From Auricularia sp. M13 (Eukaryota > Basidiomycota > Agaricomycetes > Auriculariales > Auriculariaceae): a stretch of DNA of 64,000 bases. The notes beneath the pieces are model-generated. The model did not search any database, had not been told where the DNA came from, and saw only the letters and a program-made list of their open reading frames with translations. Every line of letters starts with the position of its first letter. The stretch's first letter is position 1. The stretch lies in contig CM073199.1 of assembly GCA_037042915.1 (NCBI GenBank), positions 2,418,001 through 2,482,000 of the forward strand, read 5' to 3'. Positions 1-10,968 of this stretch are shown here, one piece after another. A program made the position numbers and the translations under genes.

Positions 1-3000
1 GGAGCAAAGCGGTCAGCCTCAAGAGTTCGGAAATGACGAGGTACGCACTGGCTTTCGCGCTGCTGGTCGCGCGGCGCACGACCAAGGACGCGCTGCATGA
101 AGATCGACAGGTACGCGGCGTCCTGCACGAGCTGCTCCTTCTGCTCGACCAGCGCCCGCACAAACTTCACTACGTCCGGCCAGTCGAGATACTGCACCAA
201 CTCTACAAAAGTAGTTTCGCAAATCAGCGATCCCACCGGCAACAGATCTGCAACGACCCAGAAACCAGAACTGACCTGTCCGCGCTCCATAAACGACATC
301 ATACCCATACACAAGCTTCGGATCGCGCCCGCCCGTCGGGGGGAGCGCCTCGGCGGCCGCCCTGCGCACCTTCTCCTCCGCATCGCCAAGCGCGATGACC
401 AGCGCGGGTACGACGGCCTGCACATCCCACTGCAAATCCTCTGACTCGCCTTGCGTCGCAGCCCGCACGAACGCCCCGGCATGCCGCAGCGCAGCGACAC
501 GCACGCCGACGTCAGTTTCGCTCTGAGTCAGCACGACGCCGACGAGGAACAGCAGCGCGTCCGGCCCGCGCGCACGCAGCACCTCCGCGCGCACGGGGGG
601 CGACGGGACGGCGTACACCCCGCGCGCGAGGGCGAGCGCTGGCGCCCCGCTGGAGGGGCCCAACCAGTCTGCGCCGGTTGGCACGGGCACGGCTGCGAGC
701 GCCAGGAGGACCATCGCCAGCGCGCGTTGGGTCGTGTACTGTTGGTGGAATTTCCTCGCCACGGCCTTGAGAAACGATGTCTCTGAGGCGAACTGCAAGT
801 AGGAAGTGAATGGATCAGACTGAGCTTCTGGCCTCATAGATAGGCCTGCTACATACCTCAGCGAACTCAGCCGCCGCCCTCGGCCACTCGTGCGCGTGCA
901 GCCGGGAGCGGAGCACATCGAGCACGCGCGGCGCGAGCGCGAGGAGATTCTCGCCGCGCAGCTGCCCAAGCAGCGCGCGAAGCACAAGCAGCGCCAGCAA
1001 ACTCGCGTGCGTCTCTTCGTGCGCCACCATGCCCAGGACGAGGTCCACATGCGGCTCCAGCGCCGGCGCTGCCAGGATATTTTCTGCAACCACAGGATCA
1101 ACACTCTTCGACAAAACGGCACATCGTACGCACCAGCAATGCGTTTGGCAACGGCGCCATTCCTCGCCCACCCCTTCTCGTCCCCACCAGCGTCCTTGTC
1201 CCCCTCCCCCTCCCCCTCGCCCTCACCCTCAGCCGCAGCCGCAGCAGAAGCAGTAGCCAACGCCGCGCATCCCGCGAAAACACCAACATTCTCCGCCGTA
1301 GCCCCACCGAGGACCTCCCAAGCGATCGCAGCGCGTTTCTTGCGCGGGGCCGTCACCAGCAGCCACGGCCAAAATACGCGCGCGACGTCGTCCGCCGTGC
1401 CATGCTTCGCGACGTATTCCAGATGACACCGCAGCACGGGGCGCGCGATGTCCTCGGGGTGCTGGAGCGCGGCGGAGATGGCTGCGAGCAGCTCGGCGTG
1501 CGGGAAGAGGCGCTGCAGTGTGGAGGGGTCGGCGTAGAGCGCTGCGGCGACTTCTGGGGAGGGGTCGGCGATGCGCTCCAGGAGGGTGGCGCGGATTGCG
1601 TTCTAAGTAGAAAGATGATAATGTGTGAGACGATGGCAAAGACGGGTTAACGGTAAGGGAAGGCTGACCTCGTCGTCGACAGTGCCGCTGGCCAGGTTCT
1701 GCAGCAACTCGCGCACACCAGCCGCGCGCACGCCAGCATCAGCATCGTTCGCAGCGACGAACATCCTCCCATGCCCTTTCATCCCAGGCTTCACACACAA
1801 ACACACAAATGCACATCAGCCTTCCTCCCCACTTGGAAACCTCTCACGCACCATGGACGCAGAAACGACAATCTCATCAACAACCGCGTCCCCCAGCACC
1901 GCGCGGCTCTCGTCCGCGCATGCCGCAAACACCTCGGGGCGGCGCTGCTTGAGCGTCGTGAGCAGCGCGTGCGTCGCGCTGCTCGCCTCCTTGGCCGCGG
2001 CCGCGATGACCAGCGCGCAGATGGTCTTGAGCACGACCTCCGGCGCGGCGGGCGCCTGGACGATGGCGACCACGGCGTCGGCCTGCGCGTCGTTCGGCAC
2101 GAGCTCGTGGCACAGCGGCACGAAGAGCTTCTCTGCGCCTTCGAGCTGCAGCGTCTCGGCGAACGCGTCGCTACACACAGCATTAAGCGTCGGGAGTTTC
2201 GCTAGGTGAAAGATCGCTTACGCGTTGGTCGCGAGGACGTCCACGACGGAGCGCGGGAGCTCCTGCGGCTGTTCTTGCGGGCCGCAGATGGCGACGAGCG
2301 TCGCCTGAAGCTGGGACGGCGCGACGGCGCGCTTGGCCTTGACGGCGCTCTTGAGCACCGTGCGGAGCGCCTCAGGCGTCAGCCTGCATTTTTGCGAGAG
2401 GGCGGCCAGCAGCAGCAGCGAGCCCATCTCCAACAGCCAAGGTCAGCGAGCGACCATACATACAGTCAATACTCACCAGACAGCTCTGTGAGACTTTCCC
2501 CCGCTCCGTCAACGGCAGGACGAGTGCAGGCAGCAAGAACGCCAGCGTCTCCTCGTTGAGCACGCGCGCGTCGGCGCCGGCGAGGTAGTCGAGCAGCACG
2601 CTCGCGTTGAAGTTGACGAGCGCGTCGCTCGAGCAGCCCGCCTTGACCGTCTCGGGGTGTATGGCCGCGACGAAGCGCGCGACGGCGATGGTCTTGCGCA
2701 TCTCGGCGACGAGCGCGGGGCGCGGCAGCGGCTTTGCGGCATTTTTGAAGGGGACGAGGAAGGCCCAGGTTGCAGACGTTCTGCAATGTGAATAGTGTCA
2801 GAGCTGGCTTAAAAATTTAAGAGGAGCAGAACTCGCTCTATGTGCAGGATGTTGAGCATTTTCGCAAAGTGCGGCGACTCGTGGTATGGTATGAACAGCC
2901 GCAGGACGGCGTCGACGTTGAATTCGTGCACTCTGAGACGCAGTCAGCATTGTGAGAATAATAAAACAAATTGAACATTGGCTACCTAAACCTGCGCACG

Positions 3001-3365
3001 AGCCATTCCAGCGCCTTCCCCGCAGCAGCATCGAGCAGGTACGGCGAGATGGCCAGCAAGAACGCGCCGAGCGCCGCATCGAGCTCCTTCACAGCATCCT
3101 GGTCCAGCAGCGTGCGGTCCGTGTCGCGCGCAGCAGCAGAGAACAGCGCGTCCTCATATTTCCTGAGGCCGCTGTCCAAGACGACCAAACGCGCAAAGCC
3201 ATTGAGCCCGAGCGCGTGCACGACGGCGAGATCTTGGTGGTCGGCGTCGCGCGCGGTGAACAAGTACGACTGCACGCGCCGCTTGCCGCGCTTGTCCCTG
3301 TCGGCGAGGAGGACGGCGTTGGCTGAGGCGGCCTTGGCCAGCTGGGCTTGCAGCGCAGTGACCAT
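1..3365 (-). CDS. UTP10: UTP10, SSU processome HEAT-repeat protein (N-terminal part; continues past left edge)
   Basis: Utp10/HEATR1 is a large HEAT-repeat protein of the t-UTP (UTPA) subcomplex. It binds nascent pre-rRNA in the nucleolus and supports 18S processing and Pol I transcription. The start ATG at 3365-3363 opens [12 protein letters not shown], followed by the family's QSYLF and [10 protein letters not shown] blocks. After an intron at 2933-2985 comes [20 protein letters not shown], a hallmark of the Utp10 N-terminal domain. An upstream in-frame Met at 3374 is less like the family. Later exons read [12 protein letters not shown] (from 2780), [15 protein letters not shown] (about 2130) and [16 protein letters not shown] (about 200). 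The helical pairs fit HEAT repeats. About ten exons are visible and the C-terminal half lies outside the window. The exon ending near 2837 joins in frame only with a GC donor (GCGAGT). Divergent from the kinase-like remnant at 3548. Confidence 0.85.
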
Positions 3366-3547
3366 CGCGTGCACGAATGAAAATGAAAGCGCGTGTCGGG
3401 TTTTGCCGGGCGCTTATGGCAGCCTTGGTCAGGTTCGCGCTTGCAGACTCACTTCGGAACTCCGAGGAGTAGCGTTAGGCGTACGAAGATGTTCCCGGAT
3501 ACTTAGGAGGCCTGGTCTGTCTTCAAATCGAGGCTTTCCTTCTCCCC

Positions 3548-4220
3548 ATGGCCGCCGACGATGACAACGAGGCTCCTACAGACGCACTCTACGGACCAGC
3601 ACGTTCCTTCCTGGCGCTGTCTTTGATCTTTCCATCAGTACTGACACCGACTCAGGCGACTACGAAGCACAAGCCGTAGTCCGCCGCGCATTTCTGCCCT
3701 TCACCCAATGCCAGGTCCTGCTCGTCGCCGTCTGCGGCATGCCCTCCATCTCCGCGCCAGCTATCTCAGTGATCTACGACCCCCGCTTCGCCAGGGACCG
3801 CGAAGCGCCTTCTGGCAGTAGGCGACGGCCAGACATGCCTTGGATTCTGGAATCTGGCAGTGGAGACTGAGGCCGCCGAACGCCGTGCTCGCGTGCCATC
3901 CCCTTGTCGCGCCAACGACGACTTCGAATCAGACCATCTAGTCGTGCCCCACGCCCGCACGCCCCAATCCTCCATCGAGCGCCGCCTGCGTCCCCTACAA
4001 AGCGGCGGCGTGCCACAGTGTTTCGGCCCAGGCCCTGGCAGCATCATGATCAAGTTCAGACCTCACCGCAGTCACACCTCGCCGCCCTTCCTCCTCGAAC
4101 ACCTCCCGAGCAACGCGCTGCACACCGTCCTCCCCACACGCGTCCTCCGCCCCGTCCCCCGCGCTCTCCTCCAATGCGTAGCCCTGAGTCCGATCCGTTT
4201 TGCCATACTGTTACGGTAGG
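3548..4220 (+). pseudogene. Degraded basidiomycete protein-kinase-like gene (N-terminal part)
   Basis: No continuous frame exists, but consecutive pieces in different frames read like one protein of the kinase-like family common in agaricomycetes. The order is MAADDDNEAPTDALYG, then FLPGAVFDLSISTDTDSGDY and YDPRFARDR, then (after a shift) RRARVPSPCRANDDFESD, LRPLQSGGVPQCFG and PPFLLEHLP. Breaks: a frame change near 3598 and another near 3855, where one frame ends in TGA while the next continues as AVETEAAERRA. The catalytic loop (HGDLN-type) expected downstream is not seen. The design (acidic N-terminus, V-L-x-V plus a YDxRF block, PLQGxGVPxCFG-like block, LLEHLP) matches my memory of the family; I ran no search. 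The same family recurs at 41873-42710. I infer a decayed gene copy. Frameshift sequencing errors are possible but would have to be several. Confidence 0.5.
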
Positions 4221-4942
4221 CTATGTATCGTGAGTCGGTCAGAAGAGTAACGGCCAGATGATCCAAACGATATAGAGCTCCTGCCAACCCTTCCAGAGAG
4301 TCGGCGTGCTTAGAGACCTCCAGAGCAAGTGGCAGTGGCAGTAGACGGTCGACGTGGCACCGGTGTTTGGCTACATCTCGAAATTGTGCGAGACATCGGG
4401 TAGAGTAGCAAGCCCTGTCCCATCGGCTCGCTGAGCGTTGCAAGTACATTCCTAACGCATGGAAGAGCTCATCACGGTCCAGTCGAGCAGCAGTTCACAC
4501 AAGGCTGAATGACGACAGGCCCGCAAGTGCACGTCACGAAGTCGCCAAAACCAGAGGGGGATCATCAAGAGCAGGAGGGCGGGGATGGGCAGCCCATTCA
4601 TTCACTGGCACGGCAGATTCGCGGGTTGCGGTCGGTGTTACGATCCGCGACAGGATTTCCGCGAGGCAGGGCGTCATCGCAGGCTTTGAGAGCGACGGCA
4701 GGAGGAGGAACAGACAACAGAGGCGTGAGTCGGAGTTGACGCGCTCCGAGTCGGCGTTGTCCACGTGCACAGTGACACCGTCGGACCGCAGCCCAGCTCA
4801 TGCGGTGCCTGACAGCGCCTCGGGCAGTCTCGACAATCCGGGGAGAGGATGCAGAGCATCTGGGTGCGGCGTGACCGCACGGCATCGACGGCGACGGTCC
4901 ATTCCGCATCTTGCCTCTTGACTCTTGACTCCTGCCCAGCCA
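4221..4942. other. Intergenic stretch, no supported gene
   Basis: Between the kinase-like remnant and CTK2. Short open frames on both strands lack family resemblance and splice logic. It probably holds the decayed tail of the remnant and the CTK2 promoter. No TATA box is obvious upstream of CTK2. Confidence 0.5.
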
Positions 4943-6381
4943 ATGGACGCGCGCACCAAGCAATACCAGGCGTACTACACGCCCGCGCAAGTCGAGGCGC
5001 TCGCCGCCCGGACGCGCGGGAAGCTCACGGGTGCGCGTTCAGAATCAGCGTGCATGTGCATACATCGCTCAACGTCGACTGGCAGTTGCGCAGGAGGAAA
5101 AGCTGCGGCAGCAGGCATGCACCTTCATCGAAGCCGTCGGCGCGCGTATGGGGTTGTCAGTACCGGCCCCTCCATACGGGCATATATACTTCCCTGTTGA
5201 CGACAGCAGCCCGCGCAGGACAGTCGCGACGGCCCAACTGCTCTACCACCGTTTCCACCTGCACTTTCCCCGGCGCGACAGTCCTTACTACGTCCGTCTT
5301 CGTCTTCACCACTGCCCAATGAAACTGCACTAACTGTAGCTGCTGTAGGACGTGTCGGCGGCGGCGCTGTACGTCGCGGCCAAGATCCAGGACACGCTGA
5401 AGAAGCCGCGCGACATCCTCTTCGCGACCTACGCCGTCCGCTTCCCCGAGCTCGCCGCCAAGATCAAGGGCGTCGGCGGCGAGGTCGAGATGGACCCGAA
5501 CGTACGCCTCTTACACCGTCCATGTCCTTTGACTTGACTTGACACTTACATAGACCGTCGAAGCCGACCGCCAGCGGCTGCTCGCGATCGAGCGGCTGCT
5601 GCTCGAGGGCCTCTGCTTCAACTTCACGCTGCGCCTCTGCTTCCCCTACGTCATCAAGCTCGGCCGCGCGCTGCAGGGCACGTCCCATCTCGTCCATCCC
5701 ATCCCATCCGGCTCGGCTGACTCGCTGCACCGACAGCCTCGCGCGACCTGACGGGCCTGGCATGGCGCATCGCCGTCGACAGCCACCGCACGCTCGCGCC
5801 GCTGCTGTACCCGCCGCACGTCGTCGCGCTCGCCTGCATCCGCATGGCCGCGCTGCTCTCGTCCTCCGCGCCGACCGCCTCGCCCGCGCCCGAGCCTGCA
5901 AGCGCGTCCATCGCCGCGATGCTCAGCACCCCCGGGCCCTGGGAGGCGCAGCACCACGTCTCGCTGCCCGATCTCGAGGGTGCGTCCACCCAGCCTCCTC
6001 CCTCCCCCTTACTCCAACTCACAACTCCTTTTTTCCCGCTCATCTTCACCATTCACTATTCTCCGGTCGCCCTCCATTCTTCGCGGCCGCCCCCTCACAA
6101 CAGACATCTGCCACACCCTCCTCGACCTCTTCCTCTTCTACGCCGGGCCGTCCACCTCACCTTTACACACCACGCCCTCGTCCCCGCCGGCGCCCTGGAC
6201 GGCGCCGACGGCCGCGGACAAGCTCACGCGCCTCAAGGTCGCCATGCGCGAGAGCGACCACCCCCCGCGCCGGCGCAGGGCCGACGCCGACGCGGACCAC
6301 CCGGACCAACTGCAGCCGCCGCTCGGGTCGCACGAGGGCACTGTCAGGTTTCTGTTTGGGCCGGCTCAGGCTGAGGCGTGA
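4943..6381 (+). CDS. CTK2: CTD kinase subunit beta, cyclin (CTK2-like), 345 aa
   Basis: Cyclin partner of the CTDK-I kinase (Ctk1-Ctk2-Ctk3), which phosphorylates Ser2 of the RNA polymerase II C-terminal repeat in the nucleus. Seven exons: 4943-5030, 5086-5155, 5210-5291, 5349-5501, 5554-5677, 5737-5979, 6104-6381. They sum to 1038 nt, 346 codons with the stop. The protein opens MDARTKQYQAYYTPAQVEAL. The cyclin box follows: EEKLRQQACTFIEAVGARMG, FPRRTVATAQLLYHRFHLHF, DVSAAALYVAAKIQDTLKKP and RQRLLAIERLLLEGLCFNFT. The second cyclin fold contains LTGLAWRIAVDSHRT. The tail is low in complexity and rich in Pro and Ala. The fifth intron (5678-5736) works only as GC-AG (donor G|GCACGT), and the total length confirms the frame. 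Convergent with RPA49, 226 bp apart. Confidence 0.85.
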
Positions 6382-6607
6382 ATCATATGTAAGGATAGCA
6401 TATGTATGTGTTGCTGCTTCGATGTTGTAGTATGAAACTTGCGCGATGGTGCACGCTGCACGCGATCACCGACCGGGTCGTTCATGATCAGCGCTGCATA
6501 AATTTTTTTCCATATGCAATGCCGCAGAAGCCACCTCGTCCCATATTGCGCGACCCTCCCCATTCCCCTCCCCACTCACCCCTCTACTCCCCACCTCCCC
6601 ATAGCCT

Positions 6608-8421
6608 CTACCGCCTCTGACTCGGCTTAGCCTTAATCTTGGGAAACTCGAGCGGGACCTTGAGCACCGCCCACTTGGCGCTATCGCCGTCCTGCACGCC
6701 GCGCTTCTGGCGCTCGCCCGCGGGCAGCGCGCCCACTTTGCATCCTATCCCGGCATCCGCGTCAGCAACAACACAATTTGCGCGGGGGAGGGGGAGGGGG
6801 ACGGGGGACGTACCGAGCGCTTTGAACCAGCCGATGACCCTACCATCTCCGTCAGCACCCAAAAAGAAAAAGGCGAAGCGAAAAGGAAACGCACTTGGGC
6901 ACCGGCGCATTATCCAACATCCTCGCCACGCCCGCACACTCGACCGCAAACGCGTCAGCATGCAGCACCAGCGCGAGCGCGCACAGCGCGAGCCGCGTCT
7001 CCATCGCCGGCGTCATCAGCAGCGCGCCCTCCCCTCCCGCGCGCGTGCGCTCGAGGAAGCGCGCGGCGAGCCCGTCGACGATCGCCTGCGGCACCGACGG
7101 CAGCGCGTCGTAGAGCGCTGCACGAGTTTTGCATTTGGGCGCGACGCGCCGGAAGGCGAGGAGCGTGGAGATGTACCAGATTATTTTTCTGTGGGGGGAG
7201 AGGGATTTAGCACGATACACGATGCGCGATGGTGGCGAGGGAGGGATGAGCGCGGGGGGGGGGGGGGGGGGGGGAATTTGGCGTGTGAGGATGAGGATGA
7301 GGATGGAGGGATGGGAGCTTGGAGGGAGGAGGGGAGAACGCACAGTTTCGTCCTGTCGGGCCTCTCCGCGGGGTTCGCGAAGAGCGCGTCGAGCGCGGCG
7401 CCGAGCCAGCCGGCCGCGCGGCTCGCGAGCAGCATGCGGCGCTCGGCCGGCGACGCCGCGTCCTGCAGCTTGCGCACCTGGATCGCCGCCATCTCCGCGT
7501 CGGGGATGAGCTTGTCCAGGGGGTATGCCTTCCTCGTGCGTCAGCAACAAGGACGGGGAAGACAAGGACAAGGACGGGGAGGACGACGCACATCTGCCGC
7601 GTTGGTCGCCGCGAGGTTGTACGGCGGGACGAGGCGCTCGGCGTCTGCGCGGTCTTCTGCCTCCTCTAAAAAGAACCAAGTCAGTTCTAAGACTCACAGC
7701 ACCAGAACCAGGACAAGAACAGACAGACCTTTAGTAGGCAGCGCCTTAGTCTGTCCCTCAATCCTGGCCTGCAAATGGTCGGCGACGCTGCGCATAGCAT
7801 TCACATCGACCTTATTGCGCGCGGCAGCGCGGATGGCCGCCTGCGCCTTCTTCGTGCCGAACGTCTCGCCGAGCTCCGCGCGCGCCTGCTGGAACTGCTC
7901 CTTCTCGCTCTCCTTCTCGGCGTGGGGCGCGGTCTTGGTGTTCTTGAGCCGCTTGACGCGCCGCTCGAGCACGTGCAGCGGCGCGCGCCGCACGCGCAGC
8001 GTGTGCGCCGTCCGGTCGTACAGCGCCACGAGGTACCTGTGCGCAGCGACAAGCGAAAATGAGTGAACATCTATCTTGCCCAGAGGAAGACAAGACAAGA
8101 CGGGACGGGACGCACTGGCTCCCGGCGGCATGCTCCCCGCCCTGGAACTCCACCAGGTCCGTCTCGCCCGCGACGAGCTCGCCCTGCGCCGCCGAGCCGT
8201 ACAGCGCGAACGCCGTATCGCCCGGCGCCTCGATCGCCGGGAAACTCGCTGCAAGTGCCATTTCCCAGCCAGGTCAGCGAAGTTTAGCTATTAGCTGGCA
8301 GAGAGCTTTGCGCACCGAGACGCGGCCCGAGGTTCGTGTCCAGGTCGAACGACTTGACTCTGAGCGGCGGCGGCGACGGCGAGCGTTTGCGTTTCTTTGA
8401 GGCGTGGCTTGCGCTGGCCAT
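6608..8421 (-). CDS. RPA49: RNA polymerase I subunit RPA49 (A49/PAF53)
   Basis: A49 forms the Pol I-specific A49-A34.5 heterodimer in the nucleolus. Its N-terminal module dimerises with A34.5 and its C-terminal tandem winged-helix part supports initiation and elongation. Start ATG at 8421-8419 gives MASASHASKKRKRSPSPPLR, a basic nuclear-type N-terminus, then VKSFDLDTNLGPR. Next come FPAIEAPGDTAFALYG, YLVALYDRTAHTLRV and LERRVKRLKN (dimerisation module), then GTKKAQAAIRAAARNKVD. The C-terminal half has YNLAATNAADAYPLDKLIP, IIWYISTLLAFRR and LPSVPQAIVDGLAARFLE, ending AVLKVPLEFPKIKAKPSQRR with TAG at 6608-6610. About seven exons, GT-AG introns where checked (for example codon G|CG across the first intron). 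One intron carries a 21-nt poly-G run. Head-to-head with the SET gene. Confidence 0.82.
7254..7274. repeat. Poly-G homopolymer, 21 nt
   Basis: An uninterrupted run of 21 G on the plus strand, inside an intron of RPA49, so a poly-C tract on the sense strand upstream of the acceptor. It could serve as an extreme polypyrimidine tract. Its length is prone to polymerase slippage and sequencing error. Confidence 0.9.
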
Positions 8422-9076
8422 CTTCAACGATGACCGGTGACAGGCTACAGCTGAGGAGAAATTTGCGGTCCGGGTCAGCAGCCGCGGCGCGCGATTTGAG
8501 AGTCCGCTGTTGTGCCCTGACTCTCGACCCGATTTCCGAAGACTTAGAAAGAAATGAAGCGCGCGTCCGAGTCGTAGTTTTCGAATCCCCGAGTCCTCCG
8601 AGTCCTTGTCGATGCGCTCATCCTAGACTGCCTTGTGCCAATTCCCCCGCCTCCGTTGATGAATCTGCAAGCACAACACAATGCAACGGGAAGGACCAGC
8701 GGACCGCATGGCGACTCCAACCAACAATGCAAGCTAGATCTCAGACACTGCGAGTGCGACCGAGGACAATGCAGAACGCATTTTGAACTGGGGGGTGAGA
8801 TGCATGGTTGTTGCGGTTAATACCATCGCGAACACACAACAGGTAGTGGATCATTCTGGCACAATGGGGACGTCCATTCCATTTCCGACCGAGGATGTCA
8901 CCGTCGGTAACTATAACTATAACGGCGTCATCCCTTCGAAGCCGCCTTCTGTGGCAAAAGCTTTGTCACAGCACGTACTGTATAAAAGCGCGCCGCGCTG
9001 CAGGTCCCCGGGCCGATCGCGTTGTTTTGCCTCTTCCCTTTGTCACTGTGCGCTCGACGGACCAGATTTGACTCGG
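8422..9076. other. Divergent promoter region between RPA49 and the SET gene
   Basis: No supported gene. Open frames here are unlike any family I know. The right end holds a TATA box (8981-8987) that fits the SET gene. A short AT-rich repeat (two copies of taactata) lies near 8913. Confidence 0.5.
8981..8987 (+). promoter_or_regulatory. TATA box of the SET-domain gene
   Basis: TATAAAA, 90 bp upstream of the ATG at 9077 in otherwise GC-rich sequence. This is a normal distance for a fungal core promoter with a short 5' leader. Confidence 0.6.
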
Positions 9077-10667
9077 ATGAAGCGCGGGTTTCTGAACAAG
9101 ACGTATGCGTCGGGCAGCACGCTTGCCACAGCGAGTGCGAGTGTGAGCGTTGATAAGGCCAATGGCGCGTCGCCGTCGGCTGCAGGTAAATATATGACTT
9201 TCATCGAGTTAGATTGGCAGTGTTCCTGCGCTGACTTTGCTGCATTAGATGTTCCCAGCGGACAAGAAGCGACAAGCGCGCTTCGTAGGAAGCTGGATGA
9301 TTGGGTTCGTGTTGGAGTTCAGAATGAGATTCGCGGTCTTAGTGAAATTCGCAGGCGACTGAGGATGATCGCACAAAGGCGCGCAAAAAGCAGCCCGCCG
9401 TGAGTCCCGAGTCCATCCCTCAAGCTCCAGACACATTTCTCAAGGAAACCTATAGCGCGAAACAACAGTAGCAGAGCTTCTCCGCCGCATAAACAGCGTC
9501 AACGGGCAAGCCGTCATCTCGCACTTCATCGTCGACGCCCACACCAAGATCTTCTTCCTCGCAATCGACCAAACCTCCAAAGCGCGTCTCTCCGCGCAAA
9601 TCCTCGCCCCGCTCTCCGCCGTCCCCCGCGTCAACCTCCTCACCGAACGCCCCTCGCCCTACCCCACCGGCGGCAAAGTCGCCGTCGCCCGCGGCGCCGC
9701 GCGCCCCGGCGACGTGCTCCTGCGCGAGTTCCCGCTGCTCTGCCTCCCGAATTATTATTTCGCCGCGCCGCAGCCCGATGGCCGGCCGACGAATTTCGAG
9801 AGCCTTATCGGTGTGATGCTCAGGTCGTACTCCCCCTCGGCGGAGGCGCTGTACCGCTCGCTGCATAACGCGTGGGAGGGGTACGACGGCCCGTTTGACC
9901 ATCGTGGGAACGGCGTGCTCACGGGTATCTATAATACCAACTGCTACTTTCTGGACGGCCTGCCCTCGGACGATAAGATCGAGTACTCCGGCATCTTCCC
10001 GACGTTTTCGCGGGTCAGCCATAGGTGCGCTTCCAGTCTCAGCTCACCGGCAGGCACTGAGACGCCAAGCAGCTGCTGCCCGAACGCGGTGGCGAAGTGG
10101 GACAGCCGCACGATGACGCTCGAGGTGCGCGCCGCGCGGCACATCAAGCCGCTGGAAGAAGTGACCGTCACCTACGTCCCCGACCTCCTCTGGCGCACCG
10201 CGCAGCGGCAAGAGTTCCTCCGCGACGGATACCACTTCGAATGCACGTGTCCCGCCTGCAGGGACCCCGCCGTGAGCGACGCGCGGCGCGCCGAAATCAA
10301 GGCCGCCGCGCCTCCGCGACGCCGCGACTTCGTGGACTGGGCGACGAACACGAGACGTGCGACAGACGCAAAGTACGGCGACGAGTTCCTCCTGGAGCGC
10401 AGCATGCGCATATGCGAGCTGTACGAGCGCGAGCAGCTCGTCGACGACCATCGTGATCGCGGAGGCTGGACGCACGCTGTGGCGGTCATGAGCTGCTATC
10501 TCGCGCTGGGCAAGGAACGTGAGGCGGCGTTTTGGGCGAGGAAAGTTCAGACTTGGATGAGCGTCACGGGACAAGAGGAACCGCCCGAGTTGGCGGCTAC
10601 TCTGCGGGACGTCAGATCTTCCCCCATGTGGGACTTGCGTCAGAAGTTCGTCAGCGCAGCTCCCTGA
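9077..10667 (+). CDS. SET-domain protein (SMYD/SET5-like lysine methyltransferase family)
   Basis: SET proteins of this kind transfer methyl groups from S-adenosylmethionine to lysine; the substrate cannot be told. Exon 1 (9077-9185, MKRGFLNKTYASGS) joins exon 2 (9249-9399, RKLDDWVRVGVQNEIRGLSE). The large 3' part reads AELLRRINSVNGQAVISHFI, GKVAVARGAARPGDVLLREF (start of the SET fold), a long insert, then FPTFSRVSH joined to SCCPNAVAKWDS by a 48-nt intron at 10025-10072. This is the diagnostic RxxNHSCxPN-like cofactor motif. EVRAARHIKPLEEVTVTYV and the cysteine motif FECTCPACRDP follow, with helices to the TGA at 10665. The junction between exon 2 and the part starting near 9470 is unresolved: the good donor GTGAGT at 9400 leaves two bases where the acceptors seen need one. 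A TATA box is at 8981. Confidence 0.78.
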
Positions 10668-10968
10668 TCGTCCACAAGCATGCAAATACCATGTACAACT
10701 TCCCGCAGAGTCATCGCACACAATCCAATAGCTTGTGAAACCCATTTAATTCTGTGTATTACACTTGATTCCATGGCACATATGTATGTATATGCGTATG
10801 TTAACGTACGAGTATGTAGGTAAAGGTATGTGAGTGATAACGAGCGTGAGAGTTGAGCTAAAGGAGCGACAAGCAGCAAAGTCCCAGAATTTCCCCGGTA
10901 CAGAAAGAAAACCCTAGGAGCCTCGAGAGATTATACCACATATGACGGAGACGCACATAGGCGTCGGA
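10668..10968. other. Convergent 3' intergenic region
   Basis: Between the stops of the SET gene and the GH3 gene. AT-rich TATG/TGTA microsatellite-like sequence around 10777-10830. No gene seen. Confidence 0.6.

Noticed and set aside
19-1437. Long minus-strand frame read as one 472-codon protein
   Set aside because: It reads through introns of UTP10. Parts are real exons, but the middle (tryptophan/arginine-rich) is out of frame.
6639-8066. Plus-strand 475-codon frame opposite RPA49
   Set aside because: Antisense shadow of RPA49 in GC-rich DNA; composition is random and it crosses RPA49 introns.
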